Shown piece by piece: positions 29,937-38,630 of a stretch of DNA of 64,000 nt. The stretch's first letter is position 1, and every line of letters begins with the position of its first letter. The position numbers and the translations under genes were made by a program. The notes below the pieces were generated by a model. That model was not told the origin of the DNA, made no database searches, and saw only the letters and a program-made list of their open reading frames with translations. Source of the DNA: JAUIIK01 sp963745675 (GTDB lineage: Bacteria; Chloroflexota; Chloroflexia; Thermomicrobiales; CFX8); assembly GCA_963745675.1 (NCBI GenBank), contig CAVUYM010000018.1:496001-560000 (forward strand). The letters are read 5' to 3'.

Positions 29937-31796
29937 CTACCTACCACGAATCTCACGGAAGTTGTCGACGATGATCAGCAATGAAAGTAAAGCAACGACG
30001 ATCACGACGGTTTCGACGAAGAATTCATAAAGCAAAACGCCCAGTGATACCAGAGCAAGCAGAACTGACGTAGCAACCAGCAAGTCGGTAAGGTGCCTTC
30101 TCAGTGCCGAGTCAATCGCGAGAAACGCCAACACCATTCCACCCGCCGCTTGAATCCAGATTTGCGGGAAAAAGAGGAGGATCAAGACAAATCCAAATAG
30201 TAATCCCCCGACACTAATCGCCGCCCACGTCTCGACGATGCGACTTTCCTGGACTTCCTCGCGCGAAAGAGGCACATGAAACTGTCGAATATGGCTTGTC
30301 GGATCGCCCAGATCACCTTCTTCGATGCGTTCAATATGCAGTTGGATCGCCTCGGATGTCTGGGTCAACGCTGAACGGCGAGAGATCACGGCATCAAGTC
30401 TCGCCTCCGCTTCCATCACCGCTCTGCGGCGTTCTTCGAGAATCGAACTGAAAACTTCGGAGCGTCCAAGCGCCTCAACTTCGAGACCAAGTTGAGGCAA
30501 CGAATCCTCAAGATCATCGATCTCGATTTCTACGGAACGAAGATCCTGGAGAATTTCGCCGAGTCGGAATTGCAGCAGTTCAACCGATTCGCCGGGCGTC
30601 GCAACCTTGTGCAACCCGGTCCAGCCTACCGGGTCGGCCCAGGTCTGCCGGATTGACCCATCTCGGTTGAACTTCGGCCCGGCCGGCGCGGATTCACCTT
30701 CAAACGGATCAGAGGTCGCAAGACCCCACAGTCCTTTGTAGTTTTCGACCCAACCATCTTCAGGCTGAATCAGGACAGGATCCCATTCATGCTGCTCTCC
30801 AGGTCCGATTGAACGCCCGTCTCCTCGGGCATAATCCACATATGGGAAGCGCAAGAGTCCAGCAATACGCTCACCGATCATCGTGGGATCGCCCTGGCGC
30901 AGAATCTCTGTCCAGAGTCGGCGTACGCGATCGATTGCACGGCTGATCGGCTTGAGGAAGCCGACCTCGTAACGAGCGAGGTATTCTCCAGGCTGTGGGT
31001 AATTCGCATGCGATCCCGCGGCGGCGAAGATCACCGGATGTTCCCCACGACGCAAGAGAGTTGGATCATCCCACCTCCGTCGCAGGTCTTGTCCCGCGAA
31101 CTCGTGGACACTTCCGGCCACCCAGAGCGGCTCAGGATTGTCGCCACAGTCCTCCAGATAGATAAGAATCTGTTCCCAATCCGCTTCGTGATCATTTACA
31201 CCATGAAACGTCGTGCGCCAGTCGTTCATCGTGTAGAAGTAGAAATACTGGAGAACGATATAGCCGGCACGGCGCTCAACACGACCGTAGTAGGGATAAC
31301 CCGCGTCCTTCTCACGAATCCGTTGATACTTGCTTTCGGCGGCGGCAACCGTCCCTCCGGGCACACGGCCACGGAGAAGCAGAACGAGTTCGAATATCGA
31401 ATCGAGTGTTCGAATTGCGAGCCCCACTCGCGCCAACCTGCCACGAGCGCTGAATACTGGACGGCTGTCCCGGTACAGCCAGCGAGCTAGTTCTCGTCCC
31501 TCCAACGGTCGATCGACGAAGCGCAGGAAGTGCTGGTGATACTGAGAAGGTGGATGGAGTCTCCCGAGCATATCGAGGTCGATTGATCCACGCGGAGCCA
31601 GCAAGCGCGATTCGTCACCACCATCCGCCCGGCCCAAATAAAGATCACAATGCTGGACATACTCTTCAACCGAGCAGGGGAAAAAGAGCTCTCCATGGGT
31701 GAAGCGCAGAATCGGCTCAAATCGGCGCAGCAGCTCCAGATCACTCAACTGGTAACGACTCTCTAACCCGGACGTAGCCGAAAGCTCCGCGCACAT
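29937..31796 (-). CDS. Vps62-like domain membrane protein with coiled coil
   Basis: About 619 residues from ATG 31796; a TTG at 31748 overlapping the upstream gene's stop is the alternative start. The N-terminal half contains RFEPILRFTHGELFFPCSVE and the Vps62-type core YFYFYTMNDWRTTFHGVNDH with EADWEQILIYLE, then VIFAAAGSHANYPQPGEY, which together give the HxE/D and SHANY motifs of DUF946/Vps62 proteins. Residues about 440-530 are predicted coiled coil (SVEIEIDDLEDSLPQLGLEV, RRRAVMEAEARLDAVISRRS). The last 120 residues hold four helices (ISVGGLLFGFVLILLFFPQI and later). Function unknown. It is coupled to the small membrane gene upstream by overlap. Confidence 0.6.
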   Translation of the reverse strand: MCAELSATSGLESRYQLSDLELLRRFEPILRFTHGELFFPCSVEEYVQHCDLYLGRADGGDESRLLAPRGSIDLDMLGRLHPPSQYHQHFLRFVDRPLEGRELARWLYRDSRPVFSARGRLARVGLAIRTLDSIFELVLLLRGRVPGGTVAAAESKYQRIREKDAGYPYYGRVERRAGYIVLQYFYFYTMNDWRTTFHGVNDHEADWEQILIYLEDCGDNPEPLWVAGSVHEFAGQDLRRRWDDPTLLRRGEHPVIFAAAGSHANYPQPGEYLARYEVGFLKPISRAIDRVRRLWTEILRQGDPTMIGERIAGLLRFPYVDYARGDGRSIGPGEQHEWDPVLIQPEDGWVENYKGLWGLATSDPFEGESAPAGPKFNRDGSIRQTWADPVGWTGLHKVATPGESVELLQFRLGEILQDLRSVEIEIDDLEDSLPQLGLEVEALGRSEVFSSILEERRRAVMEAEARLDAVISRRSALTQTSEAIQLHIERIEEGDLGDPTSHIRQFHVPLSREEVQESRIVETWAAISVGGLLFGFVLILLFFPQIWIQAAGGMVLAFLAIDSALRRHLTDLLVATSVLLALVSLGVLLYEFFVETVVIVVALLSLLIIVDNFREIRGR

Positions 31797-32184
31797 CTCG
31801 CGAGTTGAGATAGAAGATTGAGGCAACGCTCGGGACCATCGTCTCGTAAAAAGGCTGATTGTGATTGTAGGCCCAAAGTCCAACCGCAAGCTGGATCGAC
31901 AACACGAAGAGTGCCAGTGGCCATGCCCACCGGACCATCCATAACAGACCAACAGCGACAATCAGACCGGTAATAGCGATTGCGACTGAAAGCGAATTGA
32001 GGAAAACCGATGGGTGAAGGAAACCGGCATCGAACGGGCCCCTCAGCCACCAACGGTAGATAGCCGTCCCCGAGGTGATCACCTGAAGAAATGCGATCGC
32101 CGTCACGCCGAAGGGCCGACTGAGATTGTGGCCCGGCTGAATGTCGATCTCTGTACTGGTTCGGACGCTAGGGATCTCTTTCAT
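31741..32184 (-). CDS. Small four-helix membrane protein, unknown
   Basis: 147 residues with a hydrophilic N terminus (KEIPSVRTSTEIDIQPGHNL) and four helices (FGVTAIAFLQVITSGTAIY, VFLNSLSVAIAITGLIVAV, LLWMVRWAWPLALFVLSIQL, then a weaker one). The pattern resembles small predicted integral membrane proteins without assigned function. It overlaps the start region of the Vps62-like gene downstream, so both are probably made together. It is divergent from the MFS transporter, with only about 66 bases between them. Confidence 0.55.
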   Translation of the reverse strand: MKEIPSVRTSTEIDIQPGHNLSRPFGVTAIAFLQVITSGTAIYRWWLRGPFDAGFLHPSVFLNSLSVAIAITGLIVAVGLLWMVRWAWPLALFVLSIQLAVGLWAYNHNQPFYETMVPSVASIFYLNSRDVRGAFGYVRVRESLPVE

Positions 32185-32250
32185 ACGCTAGGCTGAAGTG
32201 TAATCTTTGAGCTTGATCGAGACGAGAAGGATGGGACAGGGCAACCGAAG

Positions 32251-33528
32251 TTGGCTGACCAGATCGAAATATTATCCACGGCGGCTACCGCTGTTAACCC
32301 AGAAGACGCGCAGCCTACCGTTGAATTTCGAGACAAGTGGAAAATCCTTGGACTGCTTTCGCTGGCAGAGTTGCTCGGAATGGCGACATGGTTTTCGGCA
32401 TCAGCGGTTGTGCCTGCTCTATCGGAATCCTGGAACATCGGTGACAATGGCAAGTCGTGGTTAACGATGTCCGTTCAGATTGGCTTCGTTATCGGCGCAC
32501 TTGGATCTGCAATTCTCAATCTAGCCGATCGAATCCCTTCTCGCTGGCTTCTGTCGGGCTCGGCGGCGGCCGCTGGTCTTGCAACGCTCCTCATTCCAAT
32601 GTTTGCGAACGGGCTCGCAGTGGCGTTGCCACTGCGCATCCTGACAGGCGTAGCGCTGGCTGGAGTGTACCCGGTTGGAATGAAAATCATGACGACCTGG
32701 ACATCACGAGATAGAGGCTTTGCCATCGGCTTGATTGTCGGCGCGCTCACGGTCGGTTCCGCATTACCGCACCTCTTACGAACCTTTGGCGAACTCAGCG
32801 ACTGGCGCCCGGTGCTTTATCTTGCGGCACTGCTCGCTTTTATCGCGGCGCTGATAGCCGCAGCTTTTGTGCGCGAAGGGCCGTATGCCGCTCCAGCGCC
32901 GCGCATTCGCTGGTCGTATGCGAGCAGCATAGTCACGACGCGCTCACTTGCTCTGGCGAATCTTGGCTATCTGGGGCATATGTGGGAACTGTATGCCATG
33001 TGGGCCTGGATTCCGGCTTTCTTATTGGCCAGCTTCAAGATTGCCGGAGTAGGACCAACCTGGGCTGGCTTGACCGCCTTTGCCGTCATCGCAATCGGTG
33101 GCGCAGGGAGTATCATCGCTGGTACCGTCGCCGACCGTCTCGGACGAACGTTGGTAACGAGTGTTTCGATGGTTGTTAGCGGTTCATGTGCCCTGCTCGT
33201 CGGCTTTCTGTTTGGAAGGACCCCGATTTTGCTCGTACCTCTGGTGCTGATCTGGGGTCTAGCGGTCGTCGCTGATAGTGCTCAGTTCTCAGCGTGTATT
33301 AGCGAACTCGCCGAGCGTGAATATGTTGGAACAGCGCTAACCTTACAGACAAGCGTAGGATTCCTACTCACGTTGGCATCGATCCGCCTGGTACCTGTCT
33401 TCGAAAGCAGAGTCGGCTGGGAATGGGCTTTCACGTTTTTGGCACTCGGTCCGATGATAGGTGTCGCCGCTATGTGGACGCTTCGAAAGTCACCGGAGTC
33501 GCTTTCTATCGCTGGAGGAAACCGATAG
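32251..33528 (+). CDS. MFS transporter
   Basis: 425 residues, twelve helices. The TTG start 32251 gives a 30-residue cytoplasmic N tail before the first helix (LLSLAELLGMATWFSASAVV). The motif A region is diverged in the first half (SAILNLADRIPSRWL) and clear in the second half, GTVADRLGRTLVTS. WTSRDRGFAIGLIVGALTVG in the fifth helix region fits nitrate/nitrite or cyanate-type MFS members, but the substrate cannot be assigned. The gene is intact and is followed 46 bases later by the ATP-grasp gene, suggesting co-transcription. Confidence 0.8.
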   Translation: MADQIEILSTAATAVNPEDAQPTVEFRDKWKILGLLSLAELLGMATWFSASAVVPALSESWNIGDNGKSWLTMSVQIGFVIGALGSAILNLADRIPSRWLLSGSAAAAGLATLLIPMFANGLAVALPLRILTGVALAGVYPVGMKIMTTWTSRDRGFAIGLIVGALTVGSALPHLLRTFGELSDWRPVLYLAALLAFIAALIAAAFVREGPYAAPAPRIRWSYASSIVTTRSLALANLGYLGHMWELYAMWAWIPAFLLASFKIAGVGPTWAGLTAFAVIAIGGAGSIIAGTVADRLGRTLVTSVSMVVSGSCALLVGFLFGRTPILLVPLVLIWGLAVVADSAQFSACISELAEREYVGTALTLQTSVGFLLTLASIRLVPVFESRVGWEWAFTFLALGPMIGVAAMWTLRKSPESLSIAGGNR

Positions 33529-33574
33529 CAACGAACGGCCCAACAGACCTGCTCGACTATCAAAGGCGGTCGCA

Positions 33575-34822
33575 GTGACCACACCTCGCCCGCGGGTGAT
33601 GTTGCTCATCTCGCCGTCGAGCTATCGTGGTGCGGCATTTTCGGAAGCGGCGCGGCAGCTCGACATTGAGGCAATACCTGTTTTTGACATGCCGGACGAG
33701 ATGAGTGTCGAACGCTCCTATCGACACTCAATCGATTTTCGCAATATCACTTCGTCCGTCGAGTGGATCAGCTCGTTTCACAACGACCATCCGCTTGCGG
33801 CTGTCCTTTCTGTGGATGATTCGGCGACGCAGCTCGCGGCCGTAGCAAGCGAAAAACTGGGGCTGCCTTCAAACGATCCGCAAGCTGCTGAGGCAGCGAG
33901 AGACAAGTTTGTGATGCGATCGATGCTACGTTCCGCAGGTGTGAAATGCCCCGACTTCCGCATCATCACACCACACGAAGACATCGAACGAATTGCGAAT
34001 GAAATCCAGTTTCCAGCGGTGGTAAAACCCCGCCGTTTGTCCGGAAGTCGCGGCGTCATAAGAGTCAACGACGTGACTGAGTTGAAAACCGCCATCAAAC
34101 GTGTTGAAGCGATCCTCGCCTCGGATGCCGATGTGGATCCAACGATCCTGATCGAGACCTATCTGCCGGGTGTGGAGGTCGCCGTTGAGGGCGTCGTGGC
34201 GGACGGAAACGTTCAGATCCTTGCCATCTTCGACAAGCCCGACCCACTGGTGGGACCATTCTTCGAAGAGACTATTTATGTGACGCCGTCGCGTCTATCG
34301 GCAAATATCCAGCAGCGCATTCGCGAGGAGACGAGCGCGGCAGCGGCGGCACTCGGCCTCCGCAACGGACCAATACATGCTGAACTGCGGATCCACGACG
34401 AGCGCGCCTGGCTGTTGGAGATAGCGGGACGGTCGATTGGCGGCTTGTGAGCGACGATACTTGAATTTGGCTCCGGGACGAGCCTAGAGGAACTCATACT
34501 ACGCCAGGCAGCAGGCCAACCAATCCGGTCATTCGAACGAAGTGGCGGCGCAGTTGGCGTTATGATGATTCCAATACCCCGCGCTGGCCTCTTGCGGGAG
34601 ATCAGCGGCGTCGAAGAGGCGGCGGACATCGAGGGTGTGCAAGGTGTCGAGATCACCGCAAAGCTCAATTACCCGATCACACCGCTCCCGGAGGGATCGA
34701 GCTATCTCGGCTTTATCTTCGCAAATGGTGATTCACCGGAAGAGGTCGAGCGCACATTGCGACAGGCCCACGAAAAACTGAATTTCAGAATTGCGCCGAT
34801 GATTTCGATGGGAGTGTCGTAG
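33575..34822 (+). CDS. ATP-grasp ligase with in-frame UGA at a predicted Cys position
   Basis: GTG 33575 opens a 415-codon frame interrupted only by TGA at 34448-34450 (codon 292). N-terminal domain: VMLLISPSSYRGAAFSEAA. ATP-grasp: ARDKFVMRSMLRSAGVKCPD, FPAVVKPRRLSGSRGVIRV, ILIETYLPGVEVAVEG, and the metal-binding AELRIHDERAWLLEIAGR. The sequence then reads SIGGL-UGA-ATILEFGSGTSLEELI, where related ligases usually have SIGGLC followed by a hydrophobic strand. After it AVGVMMIPIPRAGLL and YLGFIFANGDSPEEVE complete the family C terminus. Related proteins join amino acids or carboxylates; substrate unknown. The UGA could be a sequence error (TGC to TGA), a true mutation, or a selenocysteine codon. 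Confidence 0.75.
34469..34484 (+). other. Stem-loop 18 bases after the internal UGA
   Basis: GGCTC (34469-34473), loop CGGGAC (34474-34479) and GAGCC (34480-34484) form a 5-bp GC-rich hairpin. The loop begins 23 bases after the UGA and has G as its second base, which fits the loose distance and loop rules published for bacterial SECIS elements. A 5-bp hairpin arises often by chance, so this is suggestive only. Confidence 0.3.
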
Positions 34823-34828
34823 CGAGGT

Positions 34829-35128
34829 CTACTTCTTCTTTTGGGCTGGCGCCGCACCGATGGCGGGAGGAGCCCAACCATCTGGCAACTGAGCATCCGC
34901 GCCAAAGAAGAACTCATCCATCTCAGCTCGCAGGAGTTTGCGTGTTTCGGGATCGGCTGGATGGAGCCCGTAATGATTGATCAGGATGGTCTGATGTTCT
35001 TTCCACAGTTCCCATCCGTCGAGCGAGACGTTTTCGAAGACACGCAACCCGAACTCACCCGGGAATGGCGGGGATTCGAAGCCTTCAGCTTCACGACCAA
35101 GTTTGACGCACATCACCATGCGAGCCAT
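34829..35128 (-). CDS. YggX-like Fe-S damage-protection/iron-trafficking protein
   Basis: 99 residues. ATG 35128 gives MARMVMCVKLGREAEGFES, and the conserved Cys near position 7 is the key residue of YggX-type proteins. PPFPGEFGLRVFENVSLDGW, ELWKEHQTILINHYGL and DPETRKLLRAEMDEFFFG match the family's helix-rich fold over its normal length, followed by a short Ala/Lys tail. YggX protects Fe-S clusters and reduces oxidative damage. It converges on the ATP-grasp gene with a 6-base gap. Confidence 0.8.
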   Translation of the reverse strand: MARMVMCVKLGREAEGFESPPFPGEFGLRVFENVSLDGWELWKEHQTILINHYGLHPADPETRKLLRAEMDEFFFGADAQLPDGWAPPAIGAAPAQKKK

Positions 35129-35171
35129 TCGATTGTCCCCGTCTTTCTCAGAATATCTCGAACGTAGACCA

Positions 35172-36113
35172 GTGAAATCAGACCTCCTAACTTTACCATC
35201 GCTCCCCGACAACTTCGCTGTCATCCTCTTTGGCCTCGAGTGCGTAACGACGAGGATCGTGCTTGATGCGCTCGTCACGGCTGGTATCGACGTTAAAGTT
35301 GTCTGCCTGCCCGGGCGTAGCTCTATACCTCTGCTAAAAGCGACGCAGCGCCAAGTGCTCCAAATGGCCAACACTACATATCCATCTGGACCGCCAACGG
35401 TTTCCGCTATTGCTCGTTCATCGGGAATCGAAGTCTGGAGGGTAGGGGATCTTGATGCAGTCGAGGTCCAAACGGAATTGAGCAGTGTCGAGGCAGATCT
35501 GCTGGTAGTCGCCTGCTACAACCGTCTCATTCCCGCCCGAATCTATTCACAACGGCGCTATGGTGGTATTAACATCCATCCTTCGCTGCTGCCTGATAAG
35601 CGTGGTCCCGATCCGCTTTTCTGGGTATTCAGGGATGACAACCGCAAAGTGGGGACAACCATCCACCGCCTGACACATCGATTTGATGCAGGTGAGATTC
35701 TCGGCCAGATTTCGACAGAAAAGCCCGACGGTATAGGTGAAAACGAGCTTGATACGCAACTCGCGATGCTCGGATCACGACTACTCTTGCACGTGATACA
35801 TGGTCTAACTTCAGGAAACATACATCCTGTCGCGCAAGAAGAACGTCGCGCCACCTATGCACCACATCCCGAACCGACGGACTACCACGTAGCACCCGCG
35901 CTAACAGCTCGTGGCGCTTTCAACTTCGTTCGTGGGATCGAGGGTCGCGGCCATCCAATCACGATAGACGTCGATGGTCGCTTGCGTCGGGTGCAGCAAG
36001 TCCATCGCTGGACGCTTGATACTGAGTGTCCCGTCGAGGTCGAAGAAGGCGCAACCCCAATCAGGTTCTCCGATGGTTGGCTCGTCGCAACGCTCGCAGA
36101 ATCTGTGCCATAG
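35172..36113 (+). CDS. Formyltransferase-family protein (Fmt-like)
   Basis: 313 residues from GTG 35172. The formyltransferase core is present: VILFGLECVTTRIVLDALV at the N terminus, ADLLVVACYNRLIP, then NIHPSLLPDKRGPDPLFWV with the catalytic Asn (134) and His (136), and THRFDAGEILGQ with the catalytic Asp (172). A C-terminal domain (GAFNFVRGIEGRGHPITIDV) follows, as in methionyl-tRNA formyltransferase. It is probably not the housekeeping Fmt, because the N-terminal folate region is unusual, with an inserted segment at about 45-80 (LPGRSSIPLLKATQRQVLQM), and no def or sun gene adjoins. A sugar-amine or amino-acid formyltransferase is an alternative. Kynureninase follows after 59 bases. Confidence 0.7.
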   Translation: MKSDLLTLPSLPDNFAVILFGLECVTTRIVLDALVTAGIDVKVVCLPGRSSIPLLKATQRQVLQMANTTYPSGPPTVSAIARSSGIEVWRVGDLDAVEVQTELSSVEADLLVVACYNRLIPARIYSQRRYGGINIHPSLLPDKRGPDPLFWVFRDDNRKVGTTIHRLTHRFDAGEILGQISTEKPDGIGENELDTQLAMLGSRLLLHVIHGLTSGNIHPVAQEERRATYAPHPEPTDYHVAPALTARGAFNFVRGIEGRGHPITIDVDGRLRRVQQVHRWTLDTECPVEVEEGATPIRFSDGWLVATLAESVP

Positions 36114-36172
36114 TCAGCGGACGAAAAATCGGCTAGTCTGCCTCGAAATTCGTGCGAAAGGAATCCTGACAG

Positions 36173-37462
36173 ATGATTGGTTTCAAAGACGGCCGAGAAG
36201 CCGCAGCGCAGATCGACGCAACTGACGATATGGCGTCTATTCGCGAACGCTTTTACGTCAAAGAGGGCGTCTATTACATGGATGGCAACTCGCTCGGATT
36301 GCTGTCGCGAGACGCCGAGCAAGCCGTCCTGCATGTTGTGGACGAGTGGAAAACCCTAGGAATCGATGGCTGGCTTAGCGGCGATCCGCCCTGGTTCTAT
36401 CTGGGGGAGGAACTGGGTGCCCGCATGGCCAGGATGGTCGGCGCGGAGCCGGACGAGGTCGTCGTCACCGGTGGCACGACTGTGAATCTACATGCCCTCG
36501 TTGCGACCTTTTACCAGCCTGAAGGCACGCGACGAAAGATCATCGTCAACGAACTCGATTTTCCTTCAGATATCTACGCCCTGGAAGCCCAGATCGCAGC
36601 GCACGGAGGCGAGCCCGAACGCGACCTGGTCAAAATCAGGGCACGCGACGGCCGTACGATCCGCATCGAGGACATCATCGAGCAGATGACAGACGAAGTA
36701 GTGATGGTATTGCTGCCGAGCGTCCTCTATCGCAGTGGTCAACTACTCAATATTGAAGCGATCACCAGAGAAGCTCACGCGCGTGACATCGTCGTCGGCT
36801 GGGATTGTGCCCACTCGGCCGGCTCGATACCTCATCGGTTCGATGAATGGGATGTCGATTTCGCCTTCTGGTGTAACTACAAGTATCTCAATGCAGGCCC
36901 CGGTAGCGTCGGTGCGCTGTACGTCAATCGCAAGCACTTCGGTCGTCAGCCGGCCCTGCCCGGTTGGTGGGGTTATGACAAGTCCCGTCAATTCGACATG
37001 AGCCACGAATGGCAAGGCGCTAACGGAGCTGGAGCGTGGCAGATCAGCACCCTCTCGATACTCAGCGCCGCGCCGCTGGTTGGATCGCTACGAATTTTCG
37101 AAGAGGTCGGAATTGAAGCAGTACGGACCCGTTCGCTCGCGTTGACCGACTATCTCATCAGGTTGATTGAAGAAGGTGGCCTGACGGCGGAACCTTACTC
37201 ATACGTCGTCGGCACCCCGCGCAGCCACGCCGAGCGAGGTGGTCATGTTGCCGTGGAACACAAAAACGGACCACAAATAAACGCCGCGCTCAAGATCCGG
37301 GGAGTGATACCCGACTACCGGCCGCCAAATGTCGTCCGCCTTGCGCCGATCCCACTCTATACGTCCTATTGCGATGTCTGGGATACCGTTCAAATCTTGA
37401 GAGAAATAATCGACACCGGCGAGTATATGAGCCAGTCAAACCAGCGCGGCGTGGTAGCCTAA
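36173..37462 (+). CDS. kynU: Kynureninase
   Basis: A PLP enzyme of 429 residues that cleaves kynurenine or 3-hydroxykynurenine to anthranilate or 3-hydroxyanthranilate and alanine. ATG 36173 follows AAGGAATCC. Signatures are YYMDGNSLGLLSRDAEQAV, VVVTGGTTVNLHALVATFY, VGWDCAHSAGSIPHRFDEW and the PLP Lys in FWCNYKYLNAGPGSVGALY (Lys 237). WWGYDKSRQFDMSHEWQGAN contributes substrate contacts. C-terminal RPPNVVRLAPIPLYTSY is typical. No kynA or kynB is in the window. The neighbouring Fmt-like gene upstream is notable since N-formylkynurenine is the kynurenine precursor, but a transferase would not be needed for that step. Confidence 0.9.
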   Translation: MIGFKDGREAAAQIDATDDMASIRERFYVKEGVYYMDGNSLGLLSRDAEQAVLHVVDEWKTLGIDGWLSGDPPWFYLGEELGARMARMVGAEPDEVVVTGGTTVNLHALVATFYQPEGTRRKIIVNELDFPSDIYALEAQIAAHGGEPERDLVKIRARDGRTIRIEDIIEQMTDEVVMVLLPSVLYRSGQLLNIEAITREAHARDIVVGWDCAHSAGSIPHRFDEWDVDFAFWCNYKYLNAGPGSVGALYVNRKHFGRQPALPGWWGYDKSRQFDMSHEWQGANGAGAWQISTLSILSAAPLVGSLRIFEEVGIEAVRTRSLALTDYLIRLIEEGGLTAEPYSYVVGTPRSHAERGGHVAVEHKNGPQINAALKIRGVIPDYRPPNVVRLAPIPLYTSYCDVWDTVQILREIIDTGEYMSQSNQRGVVA

Positions 37463-37531
37463 TCGAGTCATACGAACATCGACTACACGGATTCGTATAG
37501 GTCGATCATTACCTCATGAGAAGGAGACCGC

Positions 37532-37888
37532 GTGGCAACGATCGAAGTATTGAACGCGAACGCTGACGGCTCAAGTCTTGTCTTCGAAGCCGAAGAAGGC
37601 AAACGGCTCGTCCTGGCTATTGAAGACGCCGGAATCGATATTCTCCATCGCTGTGGTGGACGTGCGCGCTGCACAACCTGCCGATGCGATATTGTCGACG
37701 GCAACGCAGGTGAGATGCGCGAAGTAGAACGTGAACGACTCGCCCGCGAAGATGAGCTCGCCCCTAGCGTCCGCCTTGCTTGTCAGATCATCCCGGAACA
37801 CGATCTGAAGCTCAATGTGATTTACCGACTGAGCGAATCTGATCTGAGCGATGCTGGCCCTCGTCCGTCTGACGAGATGGAGCCATAG
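37532..37888 (+). CDS. [2Fe-2S] ferredoxin
   Basis: 118 residues from GTG 37532 behind GAGAAGGAG. The cluster ligands are visible in ILHRCGGRARCTTCRCDIVD (Cys 41, 47, 50) and SVRLACQII (Cys 84); the spacing C-x5-C-x2-C...C matches plant/adrenodoxin-like ferredoxins, and an extra Cys 52 is present. A short acidic Pro-rich tail follows. It may serve an oxygenase or the kynurenine-pathway neighbours; nothing in the sequence fixes the partner. A clear terminator lies 35 bases downstream. Confidence 0.85.
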   Translation: MATIEVLNANADGSSLVFEAEEGKRLVLAIEDAGIDILHRCGGRARCTTCRCDIVDGNAGEMREVERERLAREDELAPSVRLACQIIPEHDLKLNVIYRLSESDLSDAGPRPSDEMEP

Positions 37889-37922
37889 GCCACCAATCTA
37901 AACGAGCACGTAGCGCAAATCA

Positions 37923-37956
37923 GGACCGCGACGGTACAGAAACCGCCGCGGTCCTT
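37923..37956 (+). terminator. Rho-independent terminator after ferredoxin
   Basis: GGACCGCGACGG and CCGCCGCGGTCC pair (one A-C mismatch) around loop TACAGAAA, followed by TT. It closes the kynU-ferredoxin unit just before the Usp gene's start. Confidence 0.6.
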
Positions 37957-37967
37957 ATACTTCAAGC

Positions 37968-38600
37968 ATGAACACGAATAACGATGGCGCACTCGTAGAC
38001 AAGACAATTCAAGCTAACTTCCGACCAGGGATGTCGTTTAGACCAACCACCGGCTCTCGCGATTCAGAGAAGCTGGTCGTTTACGTTGCTCATCTTCCGG
38101 CAGGATCGAGCGATCCTCCGGTCCTCGACGCTCACCACCTACCCTATCTCGCAATACCTGAAGACAGGCCGGAGACAGTTGGAGGTGGACAACTCGCCCT
38201 CGTGGCTATTGAAGGTAATGATCGCCACATGGCCCGCGCGATCTCCCTGCTGATCGAACCGCAGGTTGTCATCGGGTTGATGCACGTCACCTGGCTCCCA
38301 AAGACGATCGATTCACCGCTTGGTGTAGGTGGACTCAACAATCCAGATGCCAACGAGCTACTCATCTATCGGGGAGCGCGAGAGGCGCTGATTGACAGCG
38401 CGAACGCCTTGCGCGATTCCGGCTACGAAGTTTCAACCCATCTGCGGGAAGGTCGCGACCCCGCGCAGATTTTGGCAGACACGATTCGTCGACAGCAGCC
38501 CGATCTCTTCATCCTCGGGCTTGGACGCCACGGCGCGGGTATCGGGCGCAGAGTACTGGAAGAAGCACGTGTGCCTGTACTCTTTGTGAACGCGCGTTGA
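37968..38600 (+). CDS. Universal stress protein-like, single Usp domain
   Basis: 210 residues from ATG 37968. After a divergent first half (LVVYVAHLPAGSSDPPVLDA, LALVAIEGNDRHMARAISLL) the second half shows the Usp fold: LRDSGYEVSTHLREGRDPAQ, TIRRQQPDLFILGLGRHGAG and VLEEARVPVLFVNA. The ATP-binding G-2x-G-9x-G pattern is only partly kept (GLGRHGAGIGRRVLEEA). The cytoplasmic role is stress-related and not assignable further. It lies between the ferredoxin terminator and an LPG-synthase-like gene. Confidence 0.6.
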   Translation: MNTNNDGALVDKTIQANFRPGMSFRPTTGSRDSEKLVVYVAHLPAGSSDPPVLDAHHLPYLAIPEDRPETVGGGQLALVAIEGNDRHMARAISLLIEPQVVIGLMHVTWLPKTIDSPLGVGGLNNPDANELLIYRGAREALIDSANALRDSGYEVSTHLREGRDPAQILADTIRRQQPDLFILGLGRHGAGIGRRVLEEARVPVLFVNAR

Positions 38601-38630
38601 TAACGCGAAGTCAGGATTGGGCGCTCGCTA

